Assembly: GCA_022702545.1 (NCBI GenBank) | Contig: JAHRBC010000008.1 | Span: 186,001-250,000, forward strand | Source: Phycomyces nitens | Taxonomy: Eukaryota; Mucoromycota; Mucoromycetes; Mucorales; Phycomycetaceae | Direction of reading: 5' to 3' | Length of the DNA stretch: 64,000 nt | In this document: piece by piece, positions 41,662 through 52,626 of the stretch | Layout: every line of letters begins with the position of its first letter | Numbering within the stretch: the stretch's first letter is position 1 | The notes under the pieces: generated by a model | What the model was told of the DNA's origin: nothing | Databases searched by the model: none | The model's input: only the letters and a program-made list of their open reading frames with translations | Position numbers and translations under genes: made by a program

Positions 41662-43963
41662 GAATGCATTGATATTTCTTGCAAACATAAGTGAGAACGG
41701 TGCCATATTCAGTCTTTTTGATATTTTGCTATTTATTGTGAGTTGGGATGCTGGTAGGTAATGATCCCAATCCTTACCAGTTCCTTCAACTACTTTCCTT
41801 ATGACTTGGATTAAAGTTTGCACCCATCTTTCTGCTACGCCATTGGCTCTAGGGTGATATGGTGTTACTAATTGGTGGTCTATTCCTGAGTTTTCCATGA
41901 TTGTCATTAATTCATTTTTGAATTCTGTATCATTATCTAATTGTATTATTGTTAGATAACCAAAATCCCTAAATATTTGTACAAGGGTTTTTGCTATGGT
42001 ATCTGACTATTTGTTTGGTATGGCTCTCAGTATGCAGAATCTTGTGCATACATCTACCATGACAAAGAGATATATGTTTCCATTGTCTGTAGGTGTTAAC
42101 AGTCCTGCTAAGTCTATTGCCCAGTGATCTCCTGGTATGTACGCATGTATTAGTCTAAGTAGATTGTATCCTTTTCTTGTTATATTGTATTTTTGACATG
42201 CTGCACATTCTTTTATGCATTCTAGTGTATCTTGGGTGATTTTTACCCAATGTATCCCGTTCTTATGGGTGAGTTCAACTATATGTCTGGCTCCAAAGTG
42301 TCCATAAGGCCAAGCACCTTATACTCATTCTGTAAAAGAATGGGTATTTGTAATAAGAATGAGTTTTTTTCTATTTTTTGTTTGTTTATGCTCTTACCAA
42401 AGGACACATTTTCCAAGGTATTGGCAATGTGCTCCATTGGGTCAAAGCTTGTGGCCTTTAGCAACTTGATGGCAAATTCTTGGGCCTGCTTCTTGTGGTA
42501 TTCATCTGACGAGAAATACTCTTTGCATTTGTGATTGTAACTCCAATCTTTTCCGCAGTGGCAGCAAATTTTGGCGTTAGTCTTGGTGCTCTTGGTCTTA
42601 TTTATGACTTTGCATTCATTTGTGTTGTGCAAGTCATTAAGTTTGTGATGAGCACAGAAGAATTTAGATTTTTTAACGTTATTGTTAGTATACCTGACAC
42701 TTTTTTGTGAGCTATGGATTTTACGAGGTGTATTATTTTCATTATTTGAGCATTTGTAGGCTACAGACACTCCATTAGCAAGTAGCGCTACCTGCTCAAT
42801 GATTTGTGGCATCTCTGTATGCCTGGCAAACCATGCCAACTTGACCTTGGCTTGCAAGTTGGGGGTAAGGCTGCTCACAAATCTCATAGTGAGATTTGCA
42901 TTTTCCTGTACACCACCTTCTTGGCAAGCCTTTTGGAAGCAGATTCCATAGTCAAGGACAGACTCATGTTGGGACATTTTCATGGTAAATACCAGCGAGC
43001 CCATTTCCAATTGTCTATTAAACGAATCATACTTCTTTCGGATCACTTGCTTTACTTGTACCCAGGTGAGGTTGTGATCTGCAAGGTTCTCTTCATACCA
43101 GGTGTCATAGTGATGGTTGAAAGCTAAAAGTAGTCATTTCTTCCATGCTTTATCAATGTTTACCTTCCCAGCATTCAGTACTTTCTGTACAGCTGACAGG
43201 AAGTGGGACACTGCTTTGTACATGGGCTTGTTGGGGTAACATACTATCTGCCCTGCCAGCTGGAACTTTGGTATGTCCCTAAGTGAGATGGTTGAACCTT
43301 TGGTCTGATTCTTTGGGGTCTTGAAGGTATCCCTGCTTGGTAGTGAGACAACCTTTCAAGCAGGGCTGAGGTCTGGTCTATATCTGTTTGTGCTTGACTT
43401 AGGACACTTGCTTTGCTGCTGTCAGGAACCAATCTGAACAGGAGCAAGGACAGAGAAAACAGACAGAGAAATGTAGATAGATTCTTTTATTAAAGAAGTT
43501 GTTTGCTTGATCTTTCTATGATCAAGCTCTACTAGTATTTATATGAATATGTTTATGTCTGCTATTTATAAAAGATAATTATGATTGGTGTTATAAGTGT
43601 TCTGTCTATAGGAATGAATACAATGATTTGATTGGTCAGAGAGTATTAAAGACGGAATCAGTTATGATTGGTCTAAAGGTCAAGACCAATTGGAGGTTCC
43701 TTACAGCTGCCGTTCATGACCAGTTCGTGGAATTGGCCCACCAGCTTGCAGAGTTTGGCCTCCATATGCTTGACAAGCTGGTCCAGTTGTCTTGCAGCCA
43801 GTTCCTTGGTGGCTTCCAGTTCTTCTTGCACCATATGGCTGTAATCATCCATGGTCATGTCCTCAGACAGGATGGTCATATTGTTAGTGTCTTGGATGAA
43901 AGATTCAAAGGAGTTGTTATTGGTCATGTTGGTAATGATGATGATGATTTTTTTTAACAAGAA
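41662..43963 (-). pseudogene. Gyp-C Gag fused to integrase after a deletion
   Basis: The leader starts TTTTTTAAAGTGAATTC below the LTR. Gag starts at ATG 43927 (MTNNNSFESF...) and is interrupted by solo LTR-S at 43420-43705. Gag continues to a C/H motif CCHCGKDWSYNHKC and the protease start KVLGLMD near 42306. There it jumps directly to integrase HFGARHIVELTHKNGIHW, with a shared GGACAC at the joint. RT, RNase H and most of the protease are gone. The integrase then reads CAACQ, AIDLAG and QLDNDTEF (both altered from QSDNGTEF), and GVAERW to 41662, with at least one stop near 42010. Confidence 0.88.
43420..43705. repeat. Solo LTR, family S, copy 2
   Basis: 286 bp, TGTCAGGAACC...GTTCCTTACA, flanked by GCTGC (43415-43419 and 43706-43710). 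It interrupts Gyp-C gag and is similar to 28772-29058. Confidence 0.85.
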
Positions 43964-43977
43964 TTCACTTTAAAAAA

Positions 43978-44226
43978 TGATGTATTTAGGGTAGGAATAT
44001 AGTAAAATGTGATAATAAAAGTAATGAAATAAAGAGACTTTGTATAGTGTGGTATTTAATGAGGTAGAAAAGTTGGTATCAATTAAGATGATGTTGCTAG
44101 TCTGTGTTCCTGTTCCTTTTATACTGATGTTGTAATTCATAGTCCGTGTTAGATTCACCAGTTATATTGAATACTGGGATTTATTATATATGTCTTTGTT
44201 GTACATATAGATGTGCAAATACAACA
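43978..44226 (-). repeat. Gyp-C 5' LTR
   Basis: 249 bp, TGATGTATTTAGGG...CAAATACAACA. The leader lies to its left on the plus strand (TTCACTTTAAAAAA just before 43978). Confidence 0.93.
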
Positions 44227-44706
44227 CTATGTAGAATAGTGAGACTATTTTTCTGGCCCAGACTGAGCAGTCTGTCCGTAGGAAGCGACGTGGGTCTCAC
44301 CCCAAATCAATAGCCACTTGTACCGCCTTTGGGAAACTAGAATATGTACTAGGGTCATGGACCATTTAATAAAAAGGAGTTCTTTCTTGTAGTTTTGTTT
44401 TAGAGGGTATCCTGAGAGATCTCTGAGCAAAAGTAGAGATTAAAGAGCCATCCCGAGCATTGAGTAGAGTTGACAGCCTTGATTGATAGTTAGAAGACAG
44501 ACCTCCACAACACACCGCCAACCCTAGTGAGAAACATCCATGAATACCCCTTTGAAACCGCCTACAAGCTATATCCCAGTACCCTACAAACCACCCCACC
44601 AACACTTATCCTCAGATCTTCCTATTTCTACTTGTTCTTGAGTTGGATAACTCCATCTCCATCACTCTTGAACTCCTGGACTCTTACCCTTTGCCCAACA
44701 TTACAA
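44227..44706. other. Unclassified 0.48-kb insert next to Gyp-C
   Basis: It is absent from the matching point of CACTA-1 (between 7402 and 7403) and lies between CTAT (44227-44230) and CTAT (44707-44710). It is C-rich in its second half, with no convincing frame. It could be a truncated retroelement that used the same target before Gyp-C inserted. Confidence 0.5.
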
Positions 44707-45436
44707 CTATTACTATTAAATAGCACCATTCTCCTCCAAGACAGTATCCAATATCTATCAGGTAGGAACTTGTTGGTCTTGCTAGATGCAAAATATCAAA
44801 CAATACTCTAGAAATAGCATATATATTATTATTATATGATTAGAGCATTCATCTAGAAATATATATATTTAATAAATAAAAAATAAATAAAAAAATGATT
44901 TATTTTTAAAAAATCAACAAACAAATGAGGCTTGTATGTAAACGTATGATACGGTGCTTTTCAGTCTAAAAGACATTATTTCTCTTTGCTTTTTAGTCTA
45001 AAAGACATTATTTCCCTTTGCTTTTCAGTCTAAAGACATTATTTCCCTTTGCTTTTCAGTCTAAAGACACTATTTCCCTTTGCTTTTCAGCCTAAAGAGA
45101 TAAGTTACTGAGGTTAAAAGTAAAGGATATGAATAGATTGTAAATCGCAATATCGCGATTAGCTTTATATGGCACAAAATACAATAAATAATAGGTTTAC
45201 TTGACACGAAATATAAAATAAACTAGACCTCTTTAATAACAGAAAATTTGGGGGGTATCAAAGGTTTTTCAAGCGGAACTAAAGACCTATTTCTCTGATA
45301 GACCAGGCGTCATTCCCTATAGTATCATTCATATTTGTATGGTGGAGAAATATAGATTGAAATAACAATAAATCAATGATAGTACTTTAATACTACAGAT
45401 ATTTCTCCACCATAAAATCGTATACTTTTTGCAGTG
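44707..45436 (+). mobile_element. CACTA-4, right arm, second piece with right terminus
   Basis: Nearly identical to CACTA-1 7403-8123. It has the tandem TTTTCAGTCTAAA repeats (about 44959-45095), the 15-bp inverted repeat (45339-45353 and 45399-45413), and the right end TATACTTTTTGCAGTG at 45421-45436. The next bases are TGT, so the missing left end should be preceded by TGT. Confidence 0.88.
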
Positions 45437-47075
45437 TGTGCTTATTTTATTTTTACGTAAATAATAAAATCTGCAAAAAATTCTACTGCCAATTTTGTCT
45501 TGGTTTCTGAGCCAACTTCCTCTGTTCAGAACGATGACAATGACTGTTCTTGTAGTAAGAAAAGAATTTTTTTATTAGATAAATGCTAAACCCATTATGA
45601 TTATCTGTTTATGTTTATTAGGTGAAGATTTCGAGGTGGTTGAAGACACTCAAGATTGTGATGATGATGATAGTGATCCCACAAGTGCTTTGTTGAAAAA
45701 CGAAAAAAAATAATGATCAATTTGATGAAAGTAAGTATACAAAATTATATTGGTCATTTCTTAAAACTCTTGTTCTTGGTCTAATGACTTGTGTTTTTTA
45801 TATAAAATTTAGATCTGAAAAAAGCCTGTCCATCCAACAAAGAGGTCTTATTACCACGCGTAGAGCAACTTCTTCATGGGATATTCAACACGGTCACTTT
45901 ATACAGTACCCAGCAAGAGATTTCCGATGCAATCAAAGTTTTGGAGAAAACAGAGGCAGCGATTCTTAAGCCAGCTATCAACATGAATCTCTTGATGCCT
46001 CCTTCGACCAACACCAATCGTAAAGGCAGAAAGTCAAAGAGAGGTATCAAGAGTGGAACAGGAAGGTTGAGAATCCTACAAGAGCTATTCAATGAAAGCC
46101 AAAAAAAAATATAAAAAAGAAAAAGTCAAAAAAGAAGAAGAGGAGCTTAACAAGAAGAAAAGACAGTTGGAGATTGAAGAAAGACATGTCAACCTCGAAC
46201 AGAAAAAAAAAGAAAGTTGACATTGCTTGTACGTGCCGTTGATGGTAGCTTCTCTTATCCAGACAAAAGCACCATTGAAGCCAAAAAGGATATACCAAGC
46301 GCTGAAAGAGATTTATCTCATTGCTCCTCTGCTTATGACAGGTATGTAAAGACTAAAAACAGTGCTTAAAAACAAGTAAATATTGAGCTGCCTTTTCACT
46401 TTGGCCGCAAACATATGACAATGTAAAGAAAGATGCCCCGTTCCAATGGATACACTCGCAGTCAACTAGAAATGCAAATGCTGCTATTCATAGCATTGGT
46501 GCTGATGGTAACTGTGGCTTTCGAGCTATCAGCTTTGATGTACACAAGGACTAATGCAAATGGATGGATGTAAAAGGTGATATGCTCAAGATGTAATATG
46601 AGATATAAAGACACTCTATACAAAGCAATTGGCACGGATGCTGTAGTCCAGTATGAAGAGGAGAGAATGATCAACAGACTTCAGTCCAGCAAATCGCCTT
46701 GTTTGGGGCAAACTGATCTATCCTTGTGGTCCAGCACCTTTATCTGCCCTCAAATTGTTGCCGACACATACCAAAGACCTGTCATAATCTACACATACTC
46801 TGAACATTCTGTCAGAACCACAGGCAAACTGAATGCATACCATGAATCTCAGGTTTATTGGCCACTCATCCACATTAAATTAACATCTGCAGACAATCCC
46901 GATCACACTCCTTCTTTCGTTTTCACACTTTTACTACGTTGAATTTCAGCGTACCCCTACAGGCCGAATGAAGAAATTCGATAAGCCAACTCTCAACTTT
47001 GACCATGTTCGAATTAGAGAGGCATTCCCTCAGACATGCAACAGTGTCGACTACTCGGTCCTTTTTAAGAGTTAA
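45437..47075 (+). pseudogene. MULE-like transposase C-terminus with OTU domain, decayed
   Basis: Plus-strand fragments in changing frames. An acidic stretch spans about 45630-45700. Then PSTNTNRKGRKSKRG at about 45990-46055 resembles the basic 'GRP.GS' tail of MULE/FAR1-type transposases. Next come a K/E-rich run and SIGADGNCGFRAISF at about 46493-46540, the OTU cysteine-protease signature DGNCxFR. Last is an OTU-like C-terminal part (46577-46942, with HESQVYWPLIHI). Several stops and frameshifts and two intron-like gaps are present. OTU-tailed Mutator-type transposases are known in fungi. The assignment to MULE rather than a host OTU gene is inference. Confidence 0.55.
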
Positions 47076-47119
47076 AAAAATATATTATATCAATTACAGT
47101 ACTAAAATTCATTTTACAA

Positions 47120-47269
47120 AAAAAAAGTCTACATTAGTCTTTTTTGATATCCTGGTGGCAGTGTATTGAGGGAGTGTATGAAGAACTAATTACAATCCTC
47201 ACAAAAAGCCTACGTCAGACTTTTTTGAATTGTTGACGGGCGGAGTGCAATAAGGGAGTGTATCAAAAA
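47120..47269. repeat. Two diverged direct repeats of about 67 bp
   Basis: Units at about 47120-47185 and 47202-47269 share AAAAA-(G/C)(T/C)CTAC-(A/G)T-(T/C)AG(T/A)CTTTTTTGA and GGGAGTGTAT. They may be the end of a decayed DNA element. The stretch to 47406 has no gene. Confidence 0.45.
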
Positions 47270-47411
47270 TCTCCCCTTTTCGCACATGCCAAAAATTATT
47301 ATTTTCAAGAATGCTTGACATCAACACAAAATAAAATGCTCATTTCAATACACAAAGTAGTCTGAAAACTTACGAGACCTTTCTAGGGTACTGAAATTAT
47401 CTTAATATCAA

Positions 47412-47462
47412 AAGAAGAAGAAGAAGAAGAAGAAGAAGAAGAAGAAGAAGAAGAAGAAGAAA
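47412..47462. repeat. (GAA)n microsatellite
   Basis: About 17 uninterrupted GAA/AAG units. Confidence 0.95.
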
Positions 47463-47869
47463 TTCTTTCTGACTTTTGCGAATTGTCAATGACATTTACC
47501 TTTCAACCACAATCTGCAGAGATTAAGTAGCCTAAAATCGAAAATAAATGGTAGTTATGCTACCGTTCTTGGCACAGCTACCCTTCCTCCTGTCGTAGTG
47601 CGTTCATCTCAATTTGCTCGAGGCATGGGAATATTTTGAGACAAGCCTTTCAAACTGGCAAGAAACAGTACAAAAACTTGTTGAAATAAAGAACAAAAGT
47701 TTGTTATTCATAAAAATCTATTATTATAGAAATAATGATATTCTGTATGCAGTCCTTTGTTTGTGTGTGTAAATGCAATCGATCTGTCGTTGAGTTGCAA
47801 TGAGCTACACACACTTTGACTGGTATTCTATACCATTCTTTTCTTTTAGAAATCGCAAAGTATTCAAGA
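47463..47869. other. Intergenic, nothing recognised
   Basis: AT-rich sequence between the microsatellite and the Tc1 relic. No frame or repeat that I can support. Confidence 0.5.
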
Positions 47870-48305
47870 CTCTTTGGCTGGGGTCCTTTTTGGCTATCAC
47901 CATCCTCCCAAGGTAGGCCTAAATATTCTCAGTCGGACTGAGACCAGGGCTGAGACCAGGACTGTACGCAGGCCACTTTATAAAACATCATCGTTCTGGT
48001 ACTCTTACCATTTTGCTTCAATGACATGGACCATTGTCTTGCTGAAATATAAAGGTTGTCTTTCTTTTACTCCATGTTATTCTTTTAAAAGAGTGTGTTT
48101 TGGAGTATCTTCTTTTTTTTTGTATACCCTCATTGTTCAAGATTATGGCTGATGATTTCCATTGGCCCAACACCACCATAGATACATCTCTAAATAATGA
48201 CATACTCATCACCACCGTGGACTCTGGGATGTACAGCCCATGCTATAATCATTTGACTATAGATGCCAGACTCATAAATTCTTGGGCGGTAGGAACAGAA
48301 TGAAT
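47870..48305 (-). pseudogene. Tc1/mariner-like transposase relic
   Basis: Minus-strand reading: RPRIYESGIYSQMIIAWAV (about 48295-48230), then in another frame FQQDNGPCH (about 48045-48020, the Tc1 second catalytic D context 'QQDNAPCH'), then ACVQSWSQPW...LRIFRP (cf. 'SPDLNPIENLW'). Multiple stops and shifts. It is the C-terminal half only. Confidence 0.65.
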
Positions 48306-49650
48306 GTTGATTAATCACCTTGGATAGCTCAACCACAGGGTTGATGACTTTATTGATAAATAAACAGCACATTGACTCTATAAGCACTGCAGCAGTGGTC
48401 TTGACTTGCAAAAACAGACATGAATAAATTTTATATATATATATATATATATGTATATTGTAAATGGTTGTGAATGTCTGTTTGCTCATCCAATGTTTTC
48501 TTGTTGCTGATTATTTATCGAGTGCAGACTGGAAAACAAAAAGTCAAGCCAAAGGGTAACATACGCTAATCGCTTTCCCTGAGAGTTTTATATAATTCTT
48601 TTGCAGAAAAAATAATAATATGTCGTAATGGAAGCTATAATAATAGATACCATTAGATGTATAATAATGTCATCATAGTTGGCATGCAGCATACAATTGT
48701 TTGAAATGACTTGAAACAAGCAAAATAGGATCCGTACCAATGGCCTAATGAGATCCTTTTGTGTGACATCTCTGTATTGCAAAGTTTCGAATTGATACAA
48801 TGAAGTTTTAGTATCCTAGCTCTATTTGTTCGTAATCATTCATTAAGAGTGTTTTATGTTTAAATCCTAGATAACCTGCCTGCTTCAATCATTGCAGTCT
48901 ATTGTGTTTTGGACTATTGAGACAAATTCCATCTACTTTTCATTCTTTAAATAATCCTATAGACTTTGATTCAAAGCTATTTCTAGTAAACAATCAGCCT
49001 GTTTTGATGGTGTAAAATAAGAATATACAATAATAAGGCTGTGGCCTACATCTTAATCCCCTTCCCCCTAGTTCTGTAATGTAAACTCATATACTATTCG
49101 GTCTAACCCCACTGGATTCAGGTACCAACTTGTTTTATTGTCAAACACAATGAATTCAAGCCGGTTTTTAATCTGTAGCTCAATAACAGACTTGATCCCT
49201 CAGACTACAATCCTTTACAGGTCTATACGGATATGTCCATGTACTGCAGATAATTCATGACATACTATTCTCGATCAAGAATAAAATGCTTGACTTGTAT
49301 GATTCATGTTGTTGATTGATCAACTGTCTTGAAACACCAAATGACGATCTATTTGGATTTGTGGTTCTTTTAAATATTATTGTATGTCTCTTGAGCGCCT
49401 CGGTTGTCCTTTTGGTATATATTCTCGGTCAAGTTGGACAATTTTCTATTTTATTTTATTAAATCTTTCTTATTTTTGGTATTTCTGTTGCTAAGCCAAT
49501 ACTTTGGCTGTCATTGGTTCTCTTTTGTGCTTCCATGTTTTATGCTGGCTATTAGTCTCGCCGCCAATTTTCTTTTTAGTTTATCTACAGCACTCTTCTA
49601 GATTATAGCCCTTTGAAAATACAAGAGATTGGCAAAGATTGATTACAGGC
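48306..49650. other. Intergenic, no supported gene
   Basis: AT-rich with a short (TA)n at 48432-48454. A hydrophobic open frame at 49404-49601 has no homology I recognise and is probably chance. Confidence 0.45.
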
Positions 49651-50897
49651 AAATGATCAATGATTTCTAGCGAATAGTGTCGAATTGAGCCAGCCACCAT
49701 TTTTTCTTCTTCTTTGCCCATCGTCTATAATAAAAGATGATTTATATAGCCTCCCCCCCCCCCCCCCCCTTTTTTTTTTTTTTTTTTGGTTCATTCTATA
49801 AAGACACACTGATGAGGGTATCGACAGGCTTATAAAGTTCAATTCCATGGCCGGGGTCATGGCGACTGGGCAGCCAATGGTCCGAATGTCTCTAATATAT
49901 ATCTCTTCTGGTACAGCGTATTTCCCCCCCATTGTTACCCCATCTGTTACCCCATCATGACCCCGGCAAGATACAAAGCGGCTCTTTTTAAATCTAGGAC
50001 TTGCAAACATGCTGCTGTATAAACTTTGTAGTTTTGATACCTGAATGAATTAATGAAGCAGTATCTAATGTTCTATTCTGCTCATGATTACTAGCAAAAG
50101 GGCCGTGGAAACTAAATGGTTTTTATCGTGGCAATAAATAAAAACTTGTTTTTTTTGTTACATTGTACAACACGGCTGATTCTGATTTTCAATATCATAG
50201 TAATTCAATATCATCAAAATTTATAATTGATACCGGGAATATATATGTGTATTGTATTTCTTGATCCTATTGACAATCAATGAGGCTCTCTGGCTGTTTT
50301 AAATCTATTCTGTTATAAGATATACCGGAATATCTAAACCTAATGTGTCGTATAACATCAAGATGTAATATTTTTAGACTCGAAAGCTATCGCTTGGATA
50401 AAAGATGAATGTTTGGGATCAAAGACATGCAAGATTTAGAAAGAGCACCTTCTCCACCGTATTCAAGAGATTATCAATGGACGCGAATTAGATTCAGTAA
50501 TTACCCATATAATTTTGAAGGAAGAGTACAAGACATGATCATAAGTAAAATCGTCATTTTACCCCAGATACTCAGGATGGTTTGACAAGAATGAATACCC
50601 CGCAAACCCAAAAATGCTTTCAAGTTAACAAGATGTCCAAATTGAGTAGAGAATTGACGTCTAGTGCGACATGTTCGTAAGAGGGCTCTTTACATTTTTT
50701 AAAATACATGTATAAAATATATACATATACATATATATATACACACACACACACATATATATATTATGTATTTATAAACTTATCTTTATCTTGCATGTCG
50801 GCCTTGATCCCAAGACTCTAATAGATGATTAAATCCATCTGGCAATTTCTGTAGTACATTGAATAAATATATATATATATATAAATAAAAAGTTTAA

Positions 50898-50928
<31 letters not shown>

Positions 50929-51731
50929 GGGTCTAATTGATGTGGTTGGGGTGAATGTTCTGTAAAAGTAAATAAAAAAGTAAAAAAAAAAAGAAAGGGT
51001 ACTGTAGACCATTGGTTATCTTGTTCAATACAATAAAGGATCTCCAACTGATAGCAAAACCAAAACAATAAAGGGCCTGGGTGCGGACTATAATGTTCAA
51101 TTTTATCAGATGTTTCAATTATTATTATTATTATTATTATTATCATGGTTGGAGATCGCCAATAGATGTATATAAAATGTATTGTATATTATTTGACACT
51201 TTGGTGGGGTTCTATTGATATATATATATATATTTATATATTATAAACCGTTAAACTTGTTACACTCTACAAGAATAACACATTCCAGTCCTACAATGAT
51301 TGTATATTTTTGTACTCTACCTTTAGTGGTTGGAGCAATCTCTGTTGATCGTAAGCTGTACAGATTCAATTATAAGCTAGTCACAAGTCTCGACAAGGTA
51401 TAACTTTGGCGAACTTTGTACAATACACACAATACACAATAATAATGTATTTATAATCTCACCTCATTGTTTGTACAAAAAGGTAATCCGAAACCCAAGC
51501 AAAGAGTCTTACACAAAGATTCAATGTTCCCATCGATAAAAAAAAAAGGTCTATAGGATTTCATTACTCTTGCAGGCTTTCCGTACAAATCACACCACTT
51601 GGAGTGTTTTATATGAAACAACAAAGTATAAAATATCCCGGCCTTTCCGGCCATAAAAAAAAAGGAAAAAAAAAGCGTATCTTAGCCACTCGTCGATTCT
51701 AGATGCTTCAAAGCCCCCAATAAACAAAATG
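49651..51731. other. Low-complexity intergenic block
   Basis: A poly-C/poly-T junction (49751-49789), (CA)n/(TA)n near 50735-50765, (TA)n near 50867-50925 and (TTA)n near 51118-51142. A minus-strand 117-codon frame at 49657-50010 runs through the C/T tract. Its first 70 residues look protein-like but match nothing I know. It also holds the 3' flank of the KxDL gene. Confidence 0.45.
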
Positions 51732-52154
51732 CTAATCATCTTGTAGTATTGGTGCAGGATACTTTTGCAACACAACAAGTGTTTCGGCAGGGTATTTGTG
51801 TCCAAGATGTTGCTTCATATTTCTTTTTTGTAATCAAAATAAGCAAAAATAACAATCAAAAAACAACAAAAAAGACTTACTGCAGTTTGCTAAATACACT
51901 CTCCAAATCTCCTTTTATTTCCTTGAGTAGCTTGGCGTGAGATTCAAAGTGTTTGTGGACATCTTGGTAGCGTGCCTTGCTAAAATCATTGAATGCACCC
52001 AGACTCTGTTGACATGACTTGTAGATCAAGACACTTTTTTGGTCATTAGTCATCCAGGCACCTTTGCAACTTACGCTTCCTGTTGTTCATTGAGCATTCT
52101 GGCATTGTCGGTTTCATTCTTCATCTGAAGCAGATGATCGGCAATGGGATTCAT
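51732..52154 (-). CDS. KXD1: KxDL-motif protein (KXD1-like BORC/BLOC-1 subunit), 107 aa
   Basis: Three exons: 52154-52075, 52033-51881 and 51822-51732 (324 nt, in frame) with 41-nt and 58-nt GT-AG introns. After a short N-terminus (MNPIADHLLQMKNETDNARM) comes the helical KxDL region. It reads ALGAFN-like (QQSLGAFNDFSKARYQDV), HAKLLKEIKGDLESVF, the family's 'htk.L.emKkDLd.If' with K-x-D-L kept as KGDL, and then LQNMKQHLGHKYP. Family members are small coiled-coil subunits of complexes that position lysosomes/vacuoles and endosomes. The gene is divergent from the F-box gene (473 bp between starts). The length suits the family. Function is from homology only, and the symbol is by analogy. Confidence 0.78.
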
Positions 52155-52382
52155 CAAGTGTAATAGTTGCCAATACGAGCAAGGGGAATTTCAGAAACAC
52201 AAAATGTGTTTTAAATACTGCACTCTTTTTATAGGATTTTGATGATAGAGAAAGGAAAGCTTTATTTCTACGTCTTGTAGTGTCCAAATATGTAAAGAGA
52301 GAGAATTCTTTAAAATCCAATCTGTGCAATCCCCCAAACACTATGTGATTATTTATAGAGTACAAAAAATCTTGATCTTAAC

Positions 52383-52428
52383 CCCCCCTCCCCCCTCTCC
52401 TCTCTCCCCTCCCCCCACTTCCCCCTAA
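52383..52428. promoter_or_regulatory. C/CT-rich tract in the shared KXD1/F-box promoter
   Basis: A nearly pure pyrimidine run (CCCCCCCTCCCCCCTCTCC...) on the plus strand, 230 bp upstream of the KxDL start and 200 bp upstream of the F-box start. It is followed by a CT run and then a long TA-rich stretch (52500-52622) just before the F-box ATG. CT tracts and TA boxes are common in fungal core promoters. Confidence 0.45.
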
Positions 52429-52626
52429 TGTATAAAAATGCTGTCCAGAACCGCTTTTATTTATTTCTTTCTTTCTCTTTTTCCTCTTTATTCGTAGATA
52501 AAAAAAAAGATATATACACATATATATATTTTTTTATTTATAATAATTATTTTATATATATATAAAACTATATATAAAATAAATAAATATCATTATATTA
52601 TATTATATTATATTATATATATAAAC

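Larger units (their letters stand above)
28600..44226 (-). mobile_element. Gyp-C, nested host element, deleted Ty3/Gypsy
   Basis: LTRs are 28600-29159 (with a solo LTR inside) and 43978-44226. They start TGATGTATTTAGGG and end CAAATACAA(C/T)A. Flanks are CTATT (28595-28599) and CTATG (44227-44231), a 4-of-5 duplication. Net of its own insertions (Gyp-D, Gyp-B, two solo LTRs) it is about 3.4 kb, against 5.5 kb for Gyp-A. The protease-RT-RNase H part has been lost at about 42306. It is non-autonomous and old. Confidence 0.9.

Noticed and set aside
44230..44705. Solo LTR (TG...CA) beside Gyp-C
   Set aside because: With TG/CA borders the flanking 5-mers do not match. Only CTAT outside a G-start border repeats, so the element type is left open.
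49404..49601. Small membrane protein ORF
   Set aside because: T-rich DNA readily gives hydrophobic frames. No start context, intron or homology supports it.
50818..51146. Minus-strand ORFs across the (TA)n tract
   Set aside because: The translation is dominated by IYIYIY from simple repeats and has no domain.
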